The position numbers and the translations under genes are program-made. Below, in pieces: positions 1-7,493 of a DNA stretch of 41,243 nucleotides. Below the pieces are notes generated by a model that made no database searches, was not told where the DNA came from, and worked only from the letters and a program-made list of their open reading frames with translations. How positions within the stretch are numbered: the first letter of the stretch is position 1; every line of letters starts with the position of its first letter. The DNA is from Rikenellaceae bacterium. Its GTDB lineage: Bacteria > Bacteroidota > Bacteroidia > Bacteroidales > Rikenellaceae. The DNA lies in contig JAUMXM010000015.1 in NCBI GenBank assembly GCA_030529085.1, positions 1-41,243 on the forward strand, in the 5' to 3' direction.

Positions 1-1004
1 CGCAGACCCGTAGCCACAATCTGGCCCGTAGCACAGTCGATCAGGAAGTTGGCAGGAATCGAGCGCACACCGTAGAGGTCGGCAGCGGCATTATTCCAAC
101 CCTGCAGGTCGCTCACGTGGGGCCAATTGAGCTCCTTGTTCTCGATGGCGGCCAACCAAGCCTCTTTCTTGTTATCGAGCGATACACCGAAGATCTCGAA
201 GCCCTTCTTGTGGTAGGCATCGTAGGCAGCCTTCAGAGCGGGAACCTCGGCCATGCAGGGACCACACCACGAAGCCCAGAAGTCGATCAGGACATACTTG
301 TTGGCGGGATTCTCGATCACCGACTGCATCGAAACAGCGTTGCCATCCTTGTCGGCCTGCTCGAAGGGAATGTAGGGCTGACCCGGCTCGGTGCGCTTCT
401 TCTTCTCCACATTTGCCTTGATATCGTTCATCATCTCCGTGGCCTGCATCTCGGGCGAGAACTGAGCGATCAGCTCCTCCATCTCGGCCACCGACTTCTC
501 GTAGGCGGCATTGCGCAGCATCACCACACCGAACAAGTTGCCCACGTTATCGGTCAGGGCAGCCTCACCCAGGGCGGCATACTCCTCCTCGATCGCAGCG
601 CGACGCTCATCCTCCGTGCTCTCGGCGTAGTACTCCTTCATCAGGGTCTGAGCCTGCTCGCCGTAGGCGTTCGAAGCATCGTTTGCAGGGGTACCGGCGA
701 TACGGTAGCCACCATCGACAGCCTCAACCACCATAGCACCCTCCTCGGCGATGTAACGAGCACCGAACGAAGCAGCACGGGGGTTGGTGTTGTCGGCTAT
801 GAGCATCATCTTGGGGTTCTCGACCACAGCCTTGTAGTCGATCACACCACCCTCGACCTTCACCGAGTCCACAACATCCTGACCTTCGAAGACGTAGACC
901 ATACCCTCGAGGCCCTCAACCTGACCCGTGATCGTATACTTAGGCTGCGACGTGCAACCTACCAGCGCGGCCAGAGCCAGCGCGCAAAGCATCATCTTTT
1001 TCAT
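1..1004 (-). CDS. Thioredoxin-like (TlpA/AhpC-TSA) lipoprotein with DUF4369-like N-terminus, 3' end cut by window
   Basis: The reading frame opens at ATG 1004 and stays open to the window edge, giving about 334 residues. The N-terminus is MKKMMLCALALAALVGC followed by T-S-Q, a lipoprotein signal with the lipobox Cys at residue 17. Residues about 22-200 resemble the beta-rich DUF4369 domain common in Bacteroidetes (YTITGQVEG, then VYVFEGQDVVDSVKVEGG). Residues about 215-334 are a thioredoxin fold with the redox motif WCGPC (Cys247 and Cys250) after VLIDFWAS, and the cis-Pro loop IPANFLID. Proteins of this type are envelope thiol-disulfide reductases or peroxiredoxin-like enzymes; the partner is unknown. 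The start lies 4 bp after the lpxD stop, so it is probably cotranscribed with coaD and lpxD. Probably only a few C-terminal residues are missing. Confidence 0.9.
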   Translation of the reverse strand, partial: MKKMMLCALALAALVGCTSQPKYTITGQVEGLEGMVYVFEGQDVVDSVKVEGGVIDYKAVVENPKMMLIADNTNPRAASFGARYIAEEGAMVVEAVDGGYRIAGTPANDASNAYGEQAQTLMKEYYAESTEDERRAAIEEEYAALGEAALTDNVGNLFGVVMLRNAAYEKSVAEMEELIAQFSPEMQATEMMNDIKANVEKKKRTEPGQPYIPFEQADKDGNAVSMQSVIENPANKYVLIDFWASWCGPCMAEVPALKAAYDAYHKKGFEIFGVSLDNKKEAWLAAIENKELNWPHVSDLQGWNNAAADLYGVRSIPANFLIDCATGQIVATGL

Positions 1005-1008
1005 TGTA

Positions 1009-2043
1009 TTATTCGTTTTTAAGGTTTTTAATCTCTTTCTCCAACTGGCGCACCGTGCGATCCAACTCGGGCAGACGCTTGAAGACGGCTGCCGAGCGGT
1101 GGTACTGCATACCGGGCAGTGCCGGGTAACCGAAGCGAATCTCGCCGTCGGGGACATTCTTATCCAGACCACTCTTCGAGCCCACCATCACGCGGTCGCC
1201 AATCGTCACGTGGTCGGCGATACCCACCTGGCCGGCCAGGAAGCAGTTCTTGCCCACCTTCGAGGTGCCGGCAATACCCGTCTGGGCCGACGATACGGTA
1301 TTCTCGCCCACCTGCACGTTATGGCCGATCTGAATCAGGTTGTCGAGCTTCACGCCGCGACGGATAATCGTCGAGTCGGTCTTGGCGCGGTCGATACAGG
1401 TGTTGGCACCAATCTCCACATCGTCCTCGATAATCACGTTGCCGAGCTGCGGAATCTTATCGAAGCCACCCTCGGCGTTGGGCATAAAGCCAAAGCCGTC
1501 GGCACCGATCACCGCACCTGCATGCAGGATGCAGTTCTTGCCGATATGGCAACCCTCGTAGATCTTCACACCCGGGTAGAGGGTCGTACCCTCACCCACG
1601 GTGACACCGGCACCAATGTAGACCTGGGGGTAGATCTGGCAGTTGGCGCCCACCTTGGCACCCTGCTCGATGACGGCGAAGTCGCCCACATACGTATCGC
1701 CCTCGACGGTAGCCGTTTCGGCAATCGAGGCGCGCTCCGAGATCCCCTTGCGGCGGGGCTTCGATGCGGCATACATCTGCAGGAGCTTGACGATGCACTC
1801 GGCAGCGTTATCGACCTTGATCAGCGTCGCAGGAACCTCCTGCTTCGGCTCGAACGACTTGTCGCACAAGACAATCGATGCACCCGTTGTGTAGAGGAAC
1901 TCCTCGTATTTCAGGTTGGTTAAATAGGCCAGCGACCCCTTCTTACCCTCCTCGATCGAGGATACGGTATGCACGGCCGCACTCTTATCGCCTACAATCT
2001 CGCCGCCCAGAAAGCCGGCAATCATCTCCGCTGTAAATTCCAT
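1009..2043 (-). CDS. lpxD: UDP-3-O-acylglucosamine N-acyltransferase
   Basis: This 344-residue protein matches LpxD in length and layout. It transfers a hydroxyacyl chain from acyl-ACP to UDP-3-O-acylglucosamine in lipid A synthesis, at the cytoplasmic side of the inner membrane. Residues 1-100 form the uridine-binding domain. Residues about 103-310 are a left-handed parallel beta helix of hexapeptide repeats (for example VGANCQIYPQVYIGAGVTVGEG). The expected catalytic His is His241 in QIGHNV. The C-terminal tail is the helical acyl-carrier-protein recognition extension. It starts 20 bp after the coaD stop and ends 4 bp before the thioredoxin-like lipoprotein gene, consistent with one transcript. 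Bacteroidetes often carry an lpxD-lpxC fusion elsewhere; only lpxD is seen here. Confidence 0.96.
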   Translation of the reverse strand: MEFTAEMIAGFLGGEIVGDKSAAVHTVSSIEEGKKGSLAYLTNLKYEEFLYTTGASIVLCDKSFEPKQEVPATLIKVDNAAECIVKLLQMYAASKPRRKGISERASIAETATVEGDTYVGDFAVIEQGAKVGANCQIYPQVYIGAGVTVGEGTTLYPGVKIYEGCHIGKNCILHAGAVIGADGFGFMPNAEGGFDKIPQLGNVIIEDDVEIGANTCIDRAKTDSTIIRRGVKLDNLIQIGHNVQVGENTVSSAQTGIAGTSKVGKNCFLAGQVGIADHVTIGDRVMVGSKSGLDKNVPDGEIRFGYPALPGMQYHRSAAVFKRLPELDRTVRQLEKEIKNLKNE

Positions 2044-2063
2044 AAAAGCTATTTTTTTGTTTG

Positions 2064-2540
2064 TTAATCTTTCAGATAGTCGGCAATGTCGATCCCCTCG
2101 GGCAGGAACTCCTCGACCGAACGACCAAACGAGAGCACCTCGCGCACGGTCGACGAGGCGATGTCGGCCACAGGGGCGGGTGTAAAGAGCATGACGGTCG
2201 TCAGCTCGGGATAGATGCGGTGGTTCGTAGCCTCCATCGTGCGCTCATACTCGAAGTCGGTTGTGTTGCGCACACCGCGAATAATGGCGCAGGCACCCAT
2301 CTGCTCGGCAAACTCGCCCGTCAGACCGTGGTAGATATGCACCTCGACACGGTCGTTGCCGCGATAGACATCGTCGATGAGGCGTTTGCGGTTCTCGACC
2401 GAGAGCAGTCCGTGCTTCAGCGAGTTGTTCCCGATGCCGATTACGATGCGATCGAAGAGCTTGAGCGACTCCTCGACAATGGCGGCATGGCCGCGCGTAA
2501 AGGGGTCAAACGACCCGGGGAAAATTGCAGTCCTTTCCAT
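2064..2540 (-). CDS. coaD: Phosphopantetheine adenylyltransferase
   Basis: At 158 residues from the chosen start this is the usual CoaD size. It makes dephospho-CoA from 4'-phosphopantetheine and ATP, the penultimate step of CoA synthesis, in the cytoplasm. Visible motifs are the nucleotidyltransferase signature GSFDPFTRGH (residues 9-18, with His18 of the HxGH-type motif), RGVRNTTDFEYE (88-99) and SSTVRE (129-134). The frame extends upstream to 2696. The start at 2540 is preferred because MERTAIFPGSFDP begins exactly where the family's first beta strand begins, and because a -7 promoter element at 2548-2555 lies inside the longer version. It is the first gene of a coaD-lpxD-lipoprotein unit. 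Confidence 0.96.
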   Translation of the reverse strand: MERTAIFPGSFDPFTRGHAAIVEESLKLFDRIVIGIGNNSLKHGLLSVENRKRLIDDVYRGNDRVEVHIYHGLTGEFAEQMGACAIIRGVRNTTDFEYERTMEATNHRIYPELTTVMLFTPAPVADIASSTVREVLSFGRSVEEFLPEGIDIADYLKD

Positions 2541-2547
2541 AATAGAA

Positions 2548-2555
2548 CAAAGGTA
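2548..2555 (-). promoter_or_regulatory. Bacteroidetes -7 element for coaD
   Basis: TACCTTTG on the minus strand fits TAnnTTTG and ends 7 nt before the coaD ATG, so the leader would be very short. No clear -33 TTTG is visible. Confidence 0.55.
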
Positions 2556-2621
2556 GCAAGATTTTGGAATATAGCCATATTTTGTCGGCAAAATTTGGAA
2601 ACCGAGGCCACTTTTCGCCCC

Positions 2622-2629
2622 TAATTTTG
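2622..2629 (+). promoter_or_regulatory. Bacteroidetes -7 element for the 2650 gene
   Basis: TAATTTTG on the plus strand lies 20 nt before ATG 2650. A TTTG sits at 2594-2597, but the spacing of 24 is longer than the usual 19-21, so only the -7 box is claimed. It is divergent from the coaD promoter. Confidence 0.4.
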
Positions 2630-2649
2630 CGTAGCAAAATGTTACAGCC

Positions 2650-3252
2650 ATGAAAAAACTACTCCTTTCGCTCGGTCTGCTGTTCCTCGCAGCCACCCTG
2701 CTGCTCGCCGCCTCGACCCGTCGTCTCTACCGCCAAAACCAACGCCTCAAAGCCAACCAAAGCGCCCTCGCGGAGCACCTCATCGCAGCCCGCTCCGACT
2801 GCGATTCGATCCGCTCTTCGTGCGAAGTACTCCAACTCACCCTGCACGAATTTCGGGCGTTGCAGGCCGCCGATGCCGCCACGATTCGCGCCTTGGGAAT
2901 CCGCCTACGCCGCCTCGAGAGCACTGCCGTAACCCACACCGAGAGCCGCATCGAGGCCGCCGCGCCCCTCCGCGACACGCTCCGAATCGTTCGGCACGAC
3001 ACGCTCCCCCTTATCGACACGCTCCGCACCTTTCGCTGGCAGGATGGGTGGAACATCGTCGAGGGGGTTGTGGGGCGCGACTCGATTCACTGCACCCTCA
3101 CGGCACGCGACACGCTGCGCCAAATCATCCACCGCGTACCGCGCCGTTTTCTCTTTATTCGGTGGGGCACAAAAGCAATACGGCAGGAGATTCATTCGTC
3201 GAATCCTGCCGTGAGAATCATCTATTCGGATTATGTGGAGATCAGGCGCTAA
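2650..3252 (+). CDS. Membrane-anchored coiled-coil protein, DUF6549-like
   Basis: The protein has 200 residues. Residues 4-22 are one hydrophobic segment (LLLSLGLLFLAATLLLAAS), followed by an Arg/Lys-rich turn and a predicted helical coiled coil (residues about 25-95, rich in Leu, Ala, Arg and Gln). A beta-rich C-terminal half contains repeated D-T-L motifs and the ending FLFIRWGTKAIRQEIHSSNP. From memory that ending resembles the DUF6549 family of Bacteroidales and their phages. Topology is a short inside tail with the bulk in the periplasm, or a cleaved signal peptide. Size and layout recall inner-membrane spanins, but no lysis or phage gene is adjacent, so that is only a thought. The gene is convergent with the 3258-3977 gene, the two stops being 5 bp apart. 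Confidence 0.75.
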   Translation: MKKLLLSLGLLFLAATLLLAASTRRLYRQNQRLKANQSALAEHLIAARSDCDSIRSSCEVLQLTLHEFRALQAADAATIRALGIRLRRLESTAVTHTESRIEAAAPLRDTLRIVRHDTLPLIDTLRTFRWQDGWNIVEGVVGRDSIHCTLTARDTLRQIIHRVPRRFLFIRWGTKAIRQEIHSSNPAVRIIYSDYVEIRR

Positions 3253-3257
3253 GGCCC

Positions 3258-3977
3258 TTAAGATCGCTTCGCGGCGAGGCGCTCCATCGCCTCGGCCAGA
3301 CGCTCCACGCGCAGACTCATCAGGGGTTTGTCGTCGAGGCGCGACAGGGAGGTAAGACCATAGTGGTCAGCGACAAAGATTTCGTCGCAGAGGTGCATTT
3401 CGCTCTTGCGGATTGGGTGTTGCAGGTAGCGAATACCGGCACGCTCGGCCGCCTCCTTGACCAGCACATCGGTTGCCGTGCGCAGCACCACGGGCAGCAA
3501 CAGAATACCCTCGCGGAAGGCGCAGATCGACCCCTCGCCCAGCGCGACAAGCGCCCCGTTGCGATCGACACGCACCGCCTCGTCAAAACCCGCCGTGCGC
3601 GCCCTCTGTTGCGCCACGAGCCAGGCCGACTCCGAGGCGGTTGTGGGGGCCTCAACGGGAAGATCATAGGCCACCGTCATTGCCGTCGGACGCAGGCTTC
3701 GCACTGCATAGCCGGCATAGAGCGAGACCCCGGCACCGTAGCAAATCTCCTCCCCCGAAGCAAAGAGTTCGAGGCGAATAAACGACGAGACCCCTTCGGG
3801 ATAGTGTTCGCGCGCATGTTCGGCCTGCAGACGCTCCTCGAGGGCCTTCAAATCGGGACGATAGGGGCGACCAAAGAGTTCGCACGAGGCGGCATGAAGC
3901 ACCCCGACGTGTTCGCGGAGCATCCGCGCACGCCCTCCGTAAAGGTGGACAATCTGGTATAGATAGGCCTCTATCAT
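3258..3977 (-). CDS. Fold-type IV (class IV aminotransferase-like) protein lacking the PLP lysine
   Basis: At 239 residues this has the architecture of aminodeoxychorismate lyase and branched-chain aminotransferases. The N-terminal domain has REHVGVLHAAS, corresponding to the family's substrate-side helix. The C-terminal domain has GFDEAVRVDRNG (130-141), then CAFREGILLLP (152-162) and CDEIFVADHYGLTSL (197-211). The catalytic Lys that should precede the GFDEA motif is absent: there is no Lys anywhere between residues 44 and 174. The Glu that normally follows the G-x-V strand and contacts the pyridine nitrogen also appears replaced (GALVALGEG). The protein is therefore probably not an ordinary PLP enzyme. 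It is the last gene of the murB-tilS-holA operon, 9 bp after holA. An aminodeoxychorismate lyase role cannot be excluded by context but is unlikely from the residues. Confidence 0.8.
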   Translation of the reverse strand: MIEAYLYQIVHLYGGRARMLREHVGVLHAASCELFGRPYRPDLKALEERLQAEHAREHYPEGVSSFIRLELFASGEEICYGAGVSLYAGYAVRSLRPTAMTVAYDLPVEAPTTASESAWLVAQQRARTAGFDEAVRVDRNGALVALGEGSICAFREGILLLPVVLRTATDVLVKEAAERAGIRYLQHPIRKSEMHLCDEIFVADHYGLTSLSRLDDKPLMSLRVERLAEAMERLAAKRS

Positions 3978-3986
3978 CGATTCGCT

Positions 3987-5057
3987 TTAGAGCAGGAAAA
4001 TCTTCATCAGCAACTCACGCAGCAGCTCCCCATCCGAGGCACCGCCCGCATTCAGACCCTTCGATTTTGCATCGTACTCGCGCAGCAGCCCCAAAATCTG
4101 GAAGACCTTCTGGTTGGGCCACAACGCCGCCTGACGGCGCAGCTCCTGCACAATGAATACGGCCGGCTTGCGCAGCGTGCGCATCAGCTCCTGATCCGAG
4201 GGCATCGGCTGCCCCTTGTAGCGCGTCAGCCACGCCAGGTAGTTGAGCGTGAAGAGGTCGCGGAACTGCCCAAAGAGGGCCATAATGGTGAGCAGCAGGG
4301 GGTTATCTTTCGGGTTGCGGGCAAAGTGGTCGGCAATCATCAGGGCGCGCCCCATGTTGCGATCCAAGACCGCCTTGCAGAGCTCAAAGTTGTTGAAATC
4401 CTTCGAGATTCCGATATTGGTTTCGATATCGGCATCCGTGATGCGCGTCGCACCGACAGGCATCGAGACGGCCAGCTTCTCCAACTCGAGGGCAATTTTT
4501 GAGATGGAGGTTCCGAGGTGGTCGGTCAGCATCTCGAGGGCCTTGTGGTCGATCTGAAAACCGCGCGCGGCAATAAAGCGACCCAGCCACTCCTTGATCT
4601 CGTAGTCGCGCGGCATCACCGACTCGAAGACCACGCCGTTGGCCACACACCCCTTGTAGAACGAGGAGCGCTTATCGACATTTTTCTCCTTGTGGCAGAC
4701 GACCAAAATCGTCGTCGGCGAGGGTTGCTGCGAGTAGAGCGAGAGCTTCTCGATCTGGCGCAACTGCTGTGCCTCCTTGAGGATGACCACCTGGTAGGCG
4801 CCCATCATCGGCATCTGGCGGCAGAGGTTGATCACCTGTCCCACCTCACTATCCTTGCCATAGACGGTCAGCTGGTTGAACGAACGCTCCGCCTCGTTGA
4901 GAATCGTATCGCCCAGGAGCTCCTGCAGGCGGTCGATGAAGTAGCTCTCATCGCCCATCAAGAGGTAAATGGGGGCAAATTTACGCGCCTTGATCTGCCC
5001 CTCCAATCGCTCGAACTCGGCCACCGAGTCGCGGAATTTCACTGCACTTTTAGCCAT
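3987..5057 (-). CDS. holA: DNA polymerase III subunit delta
   Basis: This 356-residue protein has the HolA layout. The N-terminal AAA+-like domain contains FAPIYLLMGDESYFIDRL, the family's opening strand. A helical region carries GTSISKIALELEKLA, which matches the HolA helix before the clamp-loader lid. The C-terminal collar domain follows (FQILGLLREYDAKSKGLNAG). The subunit opens the beta sliding clamp within the clamp loader and does not need a Walker motif. It starts 2 bp after the tilS stop, so translational coupling is likely. The length is typical for Bacteroidetes HolA. Confidence 0.93.
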   Translation of the reverse strand: MAKSAVKFRDSVAEFERLEGQIKARKFAPIYLLMGDESYFIDRLQELLGDTILNEAERSFNQLTVYGKDSEVGQVINLCRQMPMMGAYQVVILKEAQQLRQIEKLSLYSQQPSPTTILVVCHKEKNVDKRSSFYKGCVANGVVFESVMPRDYEIKEWLGRFIAARGFQIDHKALEMLTDHLGTSISKIALELEKLAVSMPVGATRITDADIETNIGISKDFNNFELCKAVLDRNMGRALMIADHFARNPKDNPLLLTIMALFGQFRDLFTLNYLAWLTRYKGQPMPSDQELMRTLRKPAVFIVQELRRQAALWPNQKVFQILGLLREYDAKSKGLNAGGASDGELLRELLMKIFLL

Positions 5058-5059
5058 CG

Positions 5060-6406
5060 TTATACAATCTCACGGGTGATACAAAGGACATTTTCGCTCT
5101 TCTCCGTTAGACGGAACTTATCGTCGATGCGCTGACCCACGACCCAGACAATCTCCTCGCCCGAGAGCAGGACAAATTGGCGCTGCTTTTCGGGCAACGA
5201 GAGTTTGCAATCGGTCAAAAAGTCGCTCAGCTTCTTCTTGCCCACCATCCCGAAGGGGGTGAAGCGATCCCCCTCGCGCCAGCGGCGCAGGGTGAGCGGC
5301 TCGGTGAGCAGGTCGGCATCCAGCAGGGCAATGTGGGGCGGCTGATTCAGATCCTCGATCAGGTCGATGCTCATGCGCTCGAAGAAGAGTACCGAGTTGC
5401 CACAATAGGCACGCGGAGCACCTGCGGGCACCTCCACGGCGCAATCATCGTCGGGCTCGATCGGTGCCACGACCACCATGCCGCGGTCGGTCACCGCCAC
5501 GCGGTCGCGGGCGTAGAAACGACGACCCACAGCCCCCTCATCGAGGGCGTGACACAGACGGTCGATTACATCCCCCTTGAAGCCGTAGGCCGAGTTGAGC
5601 AGCTCATAGAGGACAAAGTTGCGGGGCAGGGCGGCGTCGATGCGGTCGAGGTAGATGCGATCCACCCCGTCCCACTGCTCGCAAGCCACCTCGCGGATGC
5701 GCTCCACGGACTGCGTGATAAACTGCTGGGCATCGGTCAGGCGACCGATATTGCGGCGCATCAGGGCGGTAAATTTGGGGTTTATCTCGCGGATGCGGGG
5801 CACCAAACCCAGGCGTATCTTGTTGCGCAGGTACTTCGTCGAGCGGTTCGACGAATCCTCGCGGTAGGGAATTTTGTGTTGTACGGCATACTCCAAGATC
5901 TCGCGACGCGAAGCGAACAAGAGGGGGCGCACGATGCGTCCCACGCGGGTCGAGATGCCCGTCAGACCGCGCAGACCCGTGCCGCGCAGCAGGTTGATAA
6001 AGAAGGTCTCGACCGAGTCGTCGGCATGGTGGGCAACGGCGATGGCCGTGTAACCCTCCGTATCGCACAACTCGTTGAACCAGGCGTAGCGCAGACGGCG
6101 TGCCGCCATCTCCATCGACTCACCCGTCAGCTCCATCTCACCCTCGGTATCGAAGCGCTTGTTGTAGAAGGGAACACCTAAGCGGGCCGCCTCGTGGGCC
6201 ACCATCACCTCGTCCTCGTCGCTCTCGGCACCACGCAACTGGAAGTTGCAGTGGGCCACACCGAAGTTGTAACCCTCCTCGGCGAGGAGCGTGAGCATCA
6301 CCATCGAATCGACACCGCCCGAAACGGTCAGCAGCAACCGGTCTTCGTGGGTGAAGAGGTTGTTCTCGGCCACATAGCGGGCAAATTGTTGCTTGAATGT
6401 CGGCAT
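5060..6406 (-). CDS. tilS: tRNA(Ile)-lysidine synthase
   Basis: The 448-residue enzyme attaches lysine to C34 of the CAU-anticodon tRNA-Ile using ATP, so that the tRNA reads AUA. The N-type ATP pyrophosphatase motif SGGVDS is at residues 29-34. Further family blocks are AVAHHADDSVETFFINLLRG and RPLLFASRREILEYA in the first 220 residues, then a helical linker. A C-terminal TilS domain includes LTLRRWREGDRFTPFGMVGKK and a terminal strand around EEIVWVVGQRIDDKFRL. The gene starts 4 bp after murB and ends 2 bp before holA, an arrangement expected of one compact transcript. Confidence 0.95.
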   Translation of the reverse strand: MPTFKQQFARYVAENNLFTHEDRLLLTVSGGVDSMVMLTLLAEEGYNFGVAHCNFQLRGAESDEDEVMVAHEAARLGVPFYNKRFDTEGEMELTGESMEMAARRLRYAWFNELCDTEGYTAIAVAHHADDSVETFFINLLRGTGLRGLTGISTRVGRIVRPLLFASRREILEYAVQHKIPYREDSSNRSTKYLRNKIRLGLVPRIREINPKFTALMRRNIGRLTDAQQFITQSVERIREVACEQWDGVDRIYLDRIDAALPRNFVLYELLNSAYGFKGDVIDRLCHALDEGAVGRRFYARDRVAVTDRGMVVVAPIEPDDDCAVEVPAGAPRAYCGNSVLFFERMSIDLIEDLNQPPHIALLDADLLTEPLTLRRWREGDRFTPFGMVGKKKLSDFLTDCKLSLPEKQRQFVLLSGEEIVWVVGQRIDDKFRLTEKSENVLCITREIV

Positions 6407-6410
6407 AGCG

Positions 6411-7421
6411 TTATAAGATATTGACCTCGGTATCGATCTCGACGCCGAATTTTTCCTTTACCGTTTGCTGCACCTTGCGTGCCAGGGCAATCACCTCGCC
6501 ACCCGTGGCGCCACCGTGGTTGACCAGCACCAGGGCCTGGCGATCGTGGACACCCACACACCCCTCGCGATAACCCTTCAGTCCGGCACGGTCGATGAGC
6601 CAACCGGCCGCCAGCTTGATCTTCGCAGGGTCGGCTGCGGGATAGTGGGGCATCTCGGGATAGCTTGCCAGCAGCGCCTCGGCTACCGAGGCCTCGACCA
6701 CGGGATTCTTAAAGAAGGAGCCGGCATTGCCCAGCACCGCCGTATCGGGGAGCTTCGAGCGACGAATGGCGCAGATCGCCTCGCGGATGTTGCGCAGCGT
6801 AGCACCGCCACGCGCCGCCACCTCGCGCTCCACGTCGCCGTAGCCCAGCTTCGGAGCCGCCACACGCGAGAGGGCGAACTCGACAGCCGTGATCACCACG
6901 CGTCCCTTCAGTTCCTGCTTGAAGATGCTTTCACGATACCCGAAACGACACGCCTCGCGCTCCAGGCGCGCCATCGTGCCCTGCTCAACGTCATAAAACT
7001 CGACCGCCGTCAGTACATCCTTGACCTCGACACCATAGGCGCCGATGTTCTGCACGGGGGCAGCACCCACCTTGCCCGGGATGAGCGAGAGGTTCTCGAT
7101 ACCCCACAAATCGCGCTCAACGGCCCAGGCCACCAAGTCGTCCCACTCGAGGCCCGCCTCAACACGGATGCGCACCGCGTCGCCCTCCTCACCGAGGAGC
7201 GTAATCTGCTCCCCGACGGGGGTCAGCAGCACACCGTCGTAATCGGCGGTAAAGAGGATGTTGTTACCGCCCGAGAGGACCATCCAGCGCTCGGGTTGCT
7301 CGCGCTCGAAAAATCGGACCAGATCGGTCGCCGTATCAAATTCAACAAGTCGCGCAGCCCGTTGCGAAACGTGAAAACTGTTGCGCTCGGATAAATTTAT
7401 GTCGTAAAACTCGCGTATCAT
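6411..7421 (-). CDS. murB: UDP-N-acetylenolpyruvoylglucosamine reductase (type I)
   Basis: The 336-residue flavoenzyme reduces UDP-GlcNAc-enolpyruvate to UDP-MurNAc with NADPH, a committed step of peptidoglycan synthesis in the cytoplasm. The FAD-binding segment has LSGGNNILF (49-57) and IPGKVGAAPVQNIGAYGVE (114-132). The catalytic Ser is Ser235 in GNAGSFFKNP and the C-terminal catalytic Glu is Glu332. Length and the inserted third-domain loop (type I, like the Escherichia coli enzyme) fit. It leads the murB-tilS-holA-class IV operon. A TAACTTTG box ends only 4 nt before its ATG, implying a nearly leaderless mRNA. A second, divergent promoter serves the DUF4301 gene. Confidence 0.96.
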   Translation of the reverse strand: MIREFYDINLSERNSFHVSQRAARLVEFDTATDLVRFFEREQPERWMVLSGGNNILFTADYDGVLLTPVGEQITLLGEEGDAVRIRVEAGLEWDDLVAWAVERDLWGIENLSLIPGKVGAAPVQNIGAYGVEVKDVLTAVEFYDVEQGTMARLEREACRFGYRESIFKQELKGRVVITAVEFALSRVAAPKLGYGDVEREVAARGGATLRNIREAICAIRRSKLPDTAVLGNAGSFFKNPVVEASVAEALLASYPEMPHYPAADPAKIKLAAGWLIDRAGLKGYREGCVGVHDRQALVLVNHGGATGGEVIALARKVQQTVKEKFGVEIDTEVNIL

Positions 7422-7425
7422 AGTG

Positions 7426-7433
7426 CAAAGTTA
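7426..7433 (-). promoter_or_regulatory. -7 element for murB operon, 4 nt from the start codon
   Basis: TAACTTTG on the minus strand is followed by CACT and then ATG. With the usual position of the -7 box, transcription would begin at or within a few bases of the start codon. Together with the plus-strand box at 7445-7452 it forms a perfect inverted repeat, CAAAGTTA-N11-TAACTTTG. Confidence 0.65.
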
Positions 7434-7444
7434 GAAATTTTTAT

Positions 7445-7452
7445 TAACTTTG
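7445..7452 (+). promoter_or_regulatory. -7 element for the DUF4301 gene
   Basis: TAACTTTG fits TAnnTTTG. It lies 41 nt before ATG 7494, leaving a leader of roughly 36 nt. No clear -33 element is visible at the expected spacing. Confidence 0.55.
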
Positions 7453-7493
7453 AAGAGATTTTGTGCCGACAACTCTAAAACTACCTCATAAAA

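Noticed and set aside
2541..2696. Longer coaD start at 2696
   Set aside because: The extra 52 residues do not belong to the family and would include the -7 promoter element and overlap the divergent gene's start.
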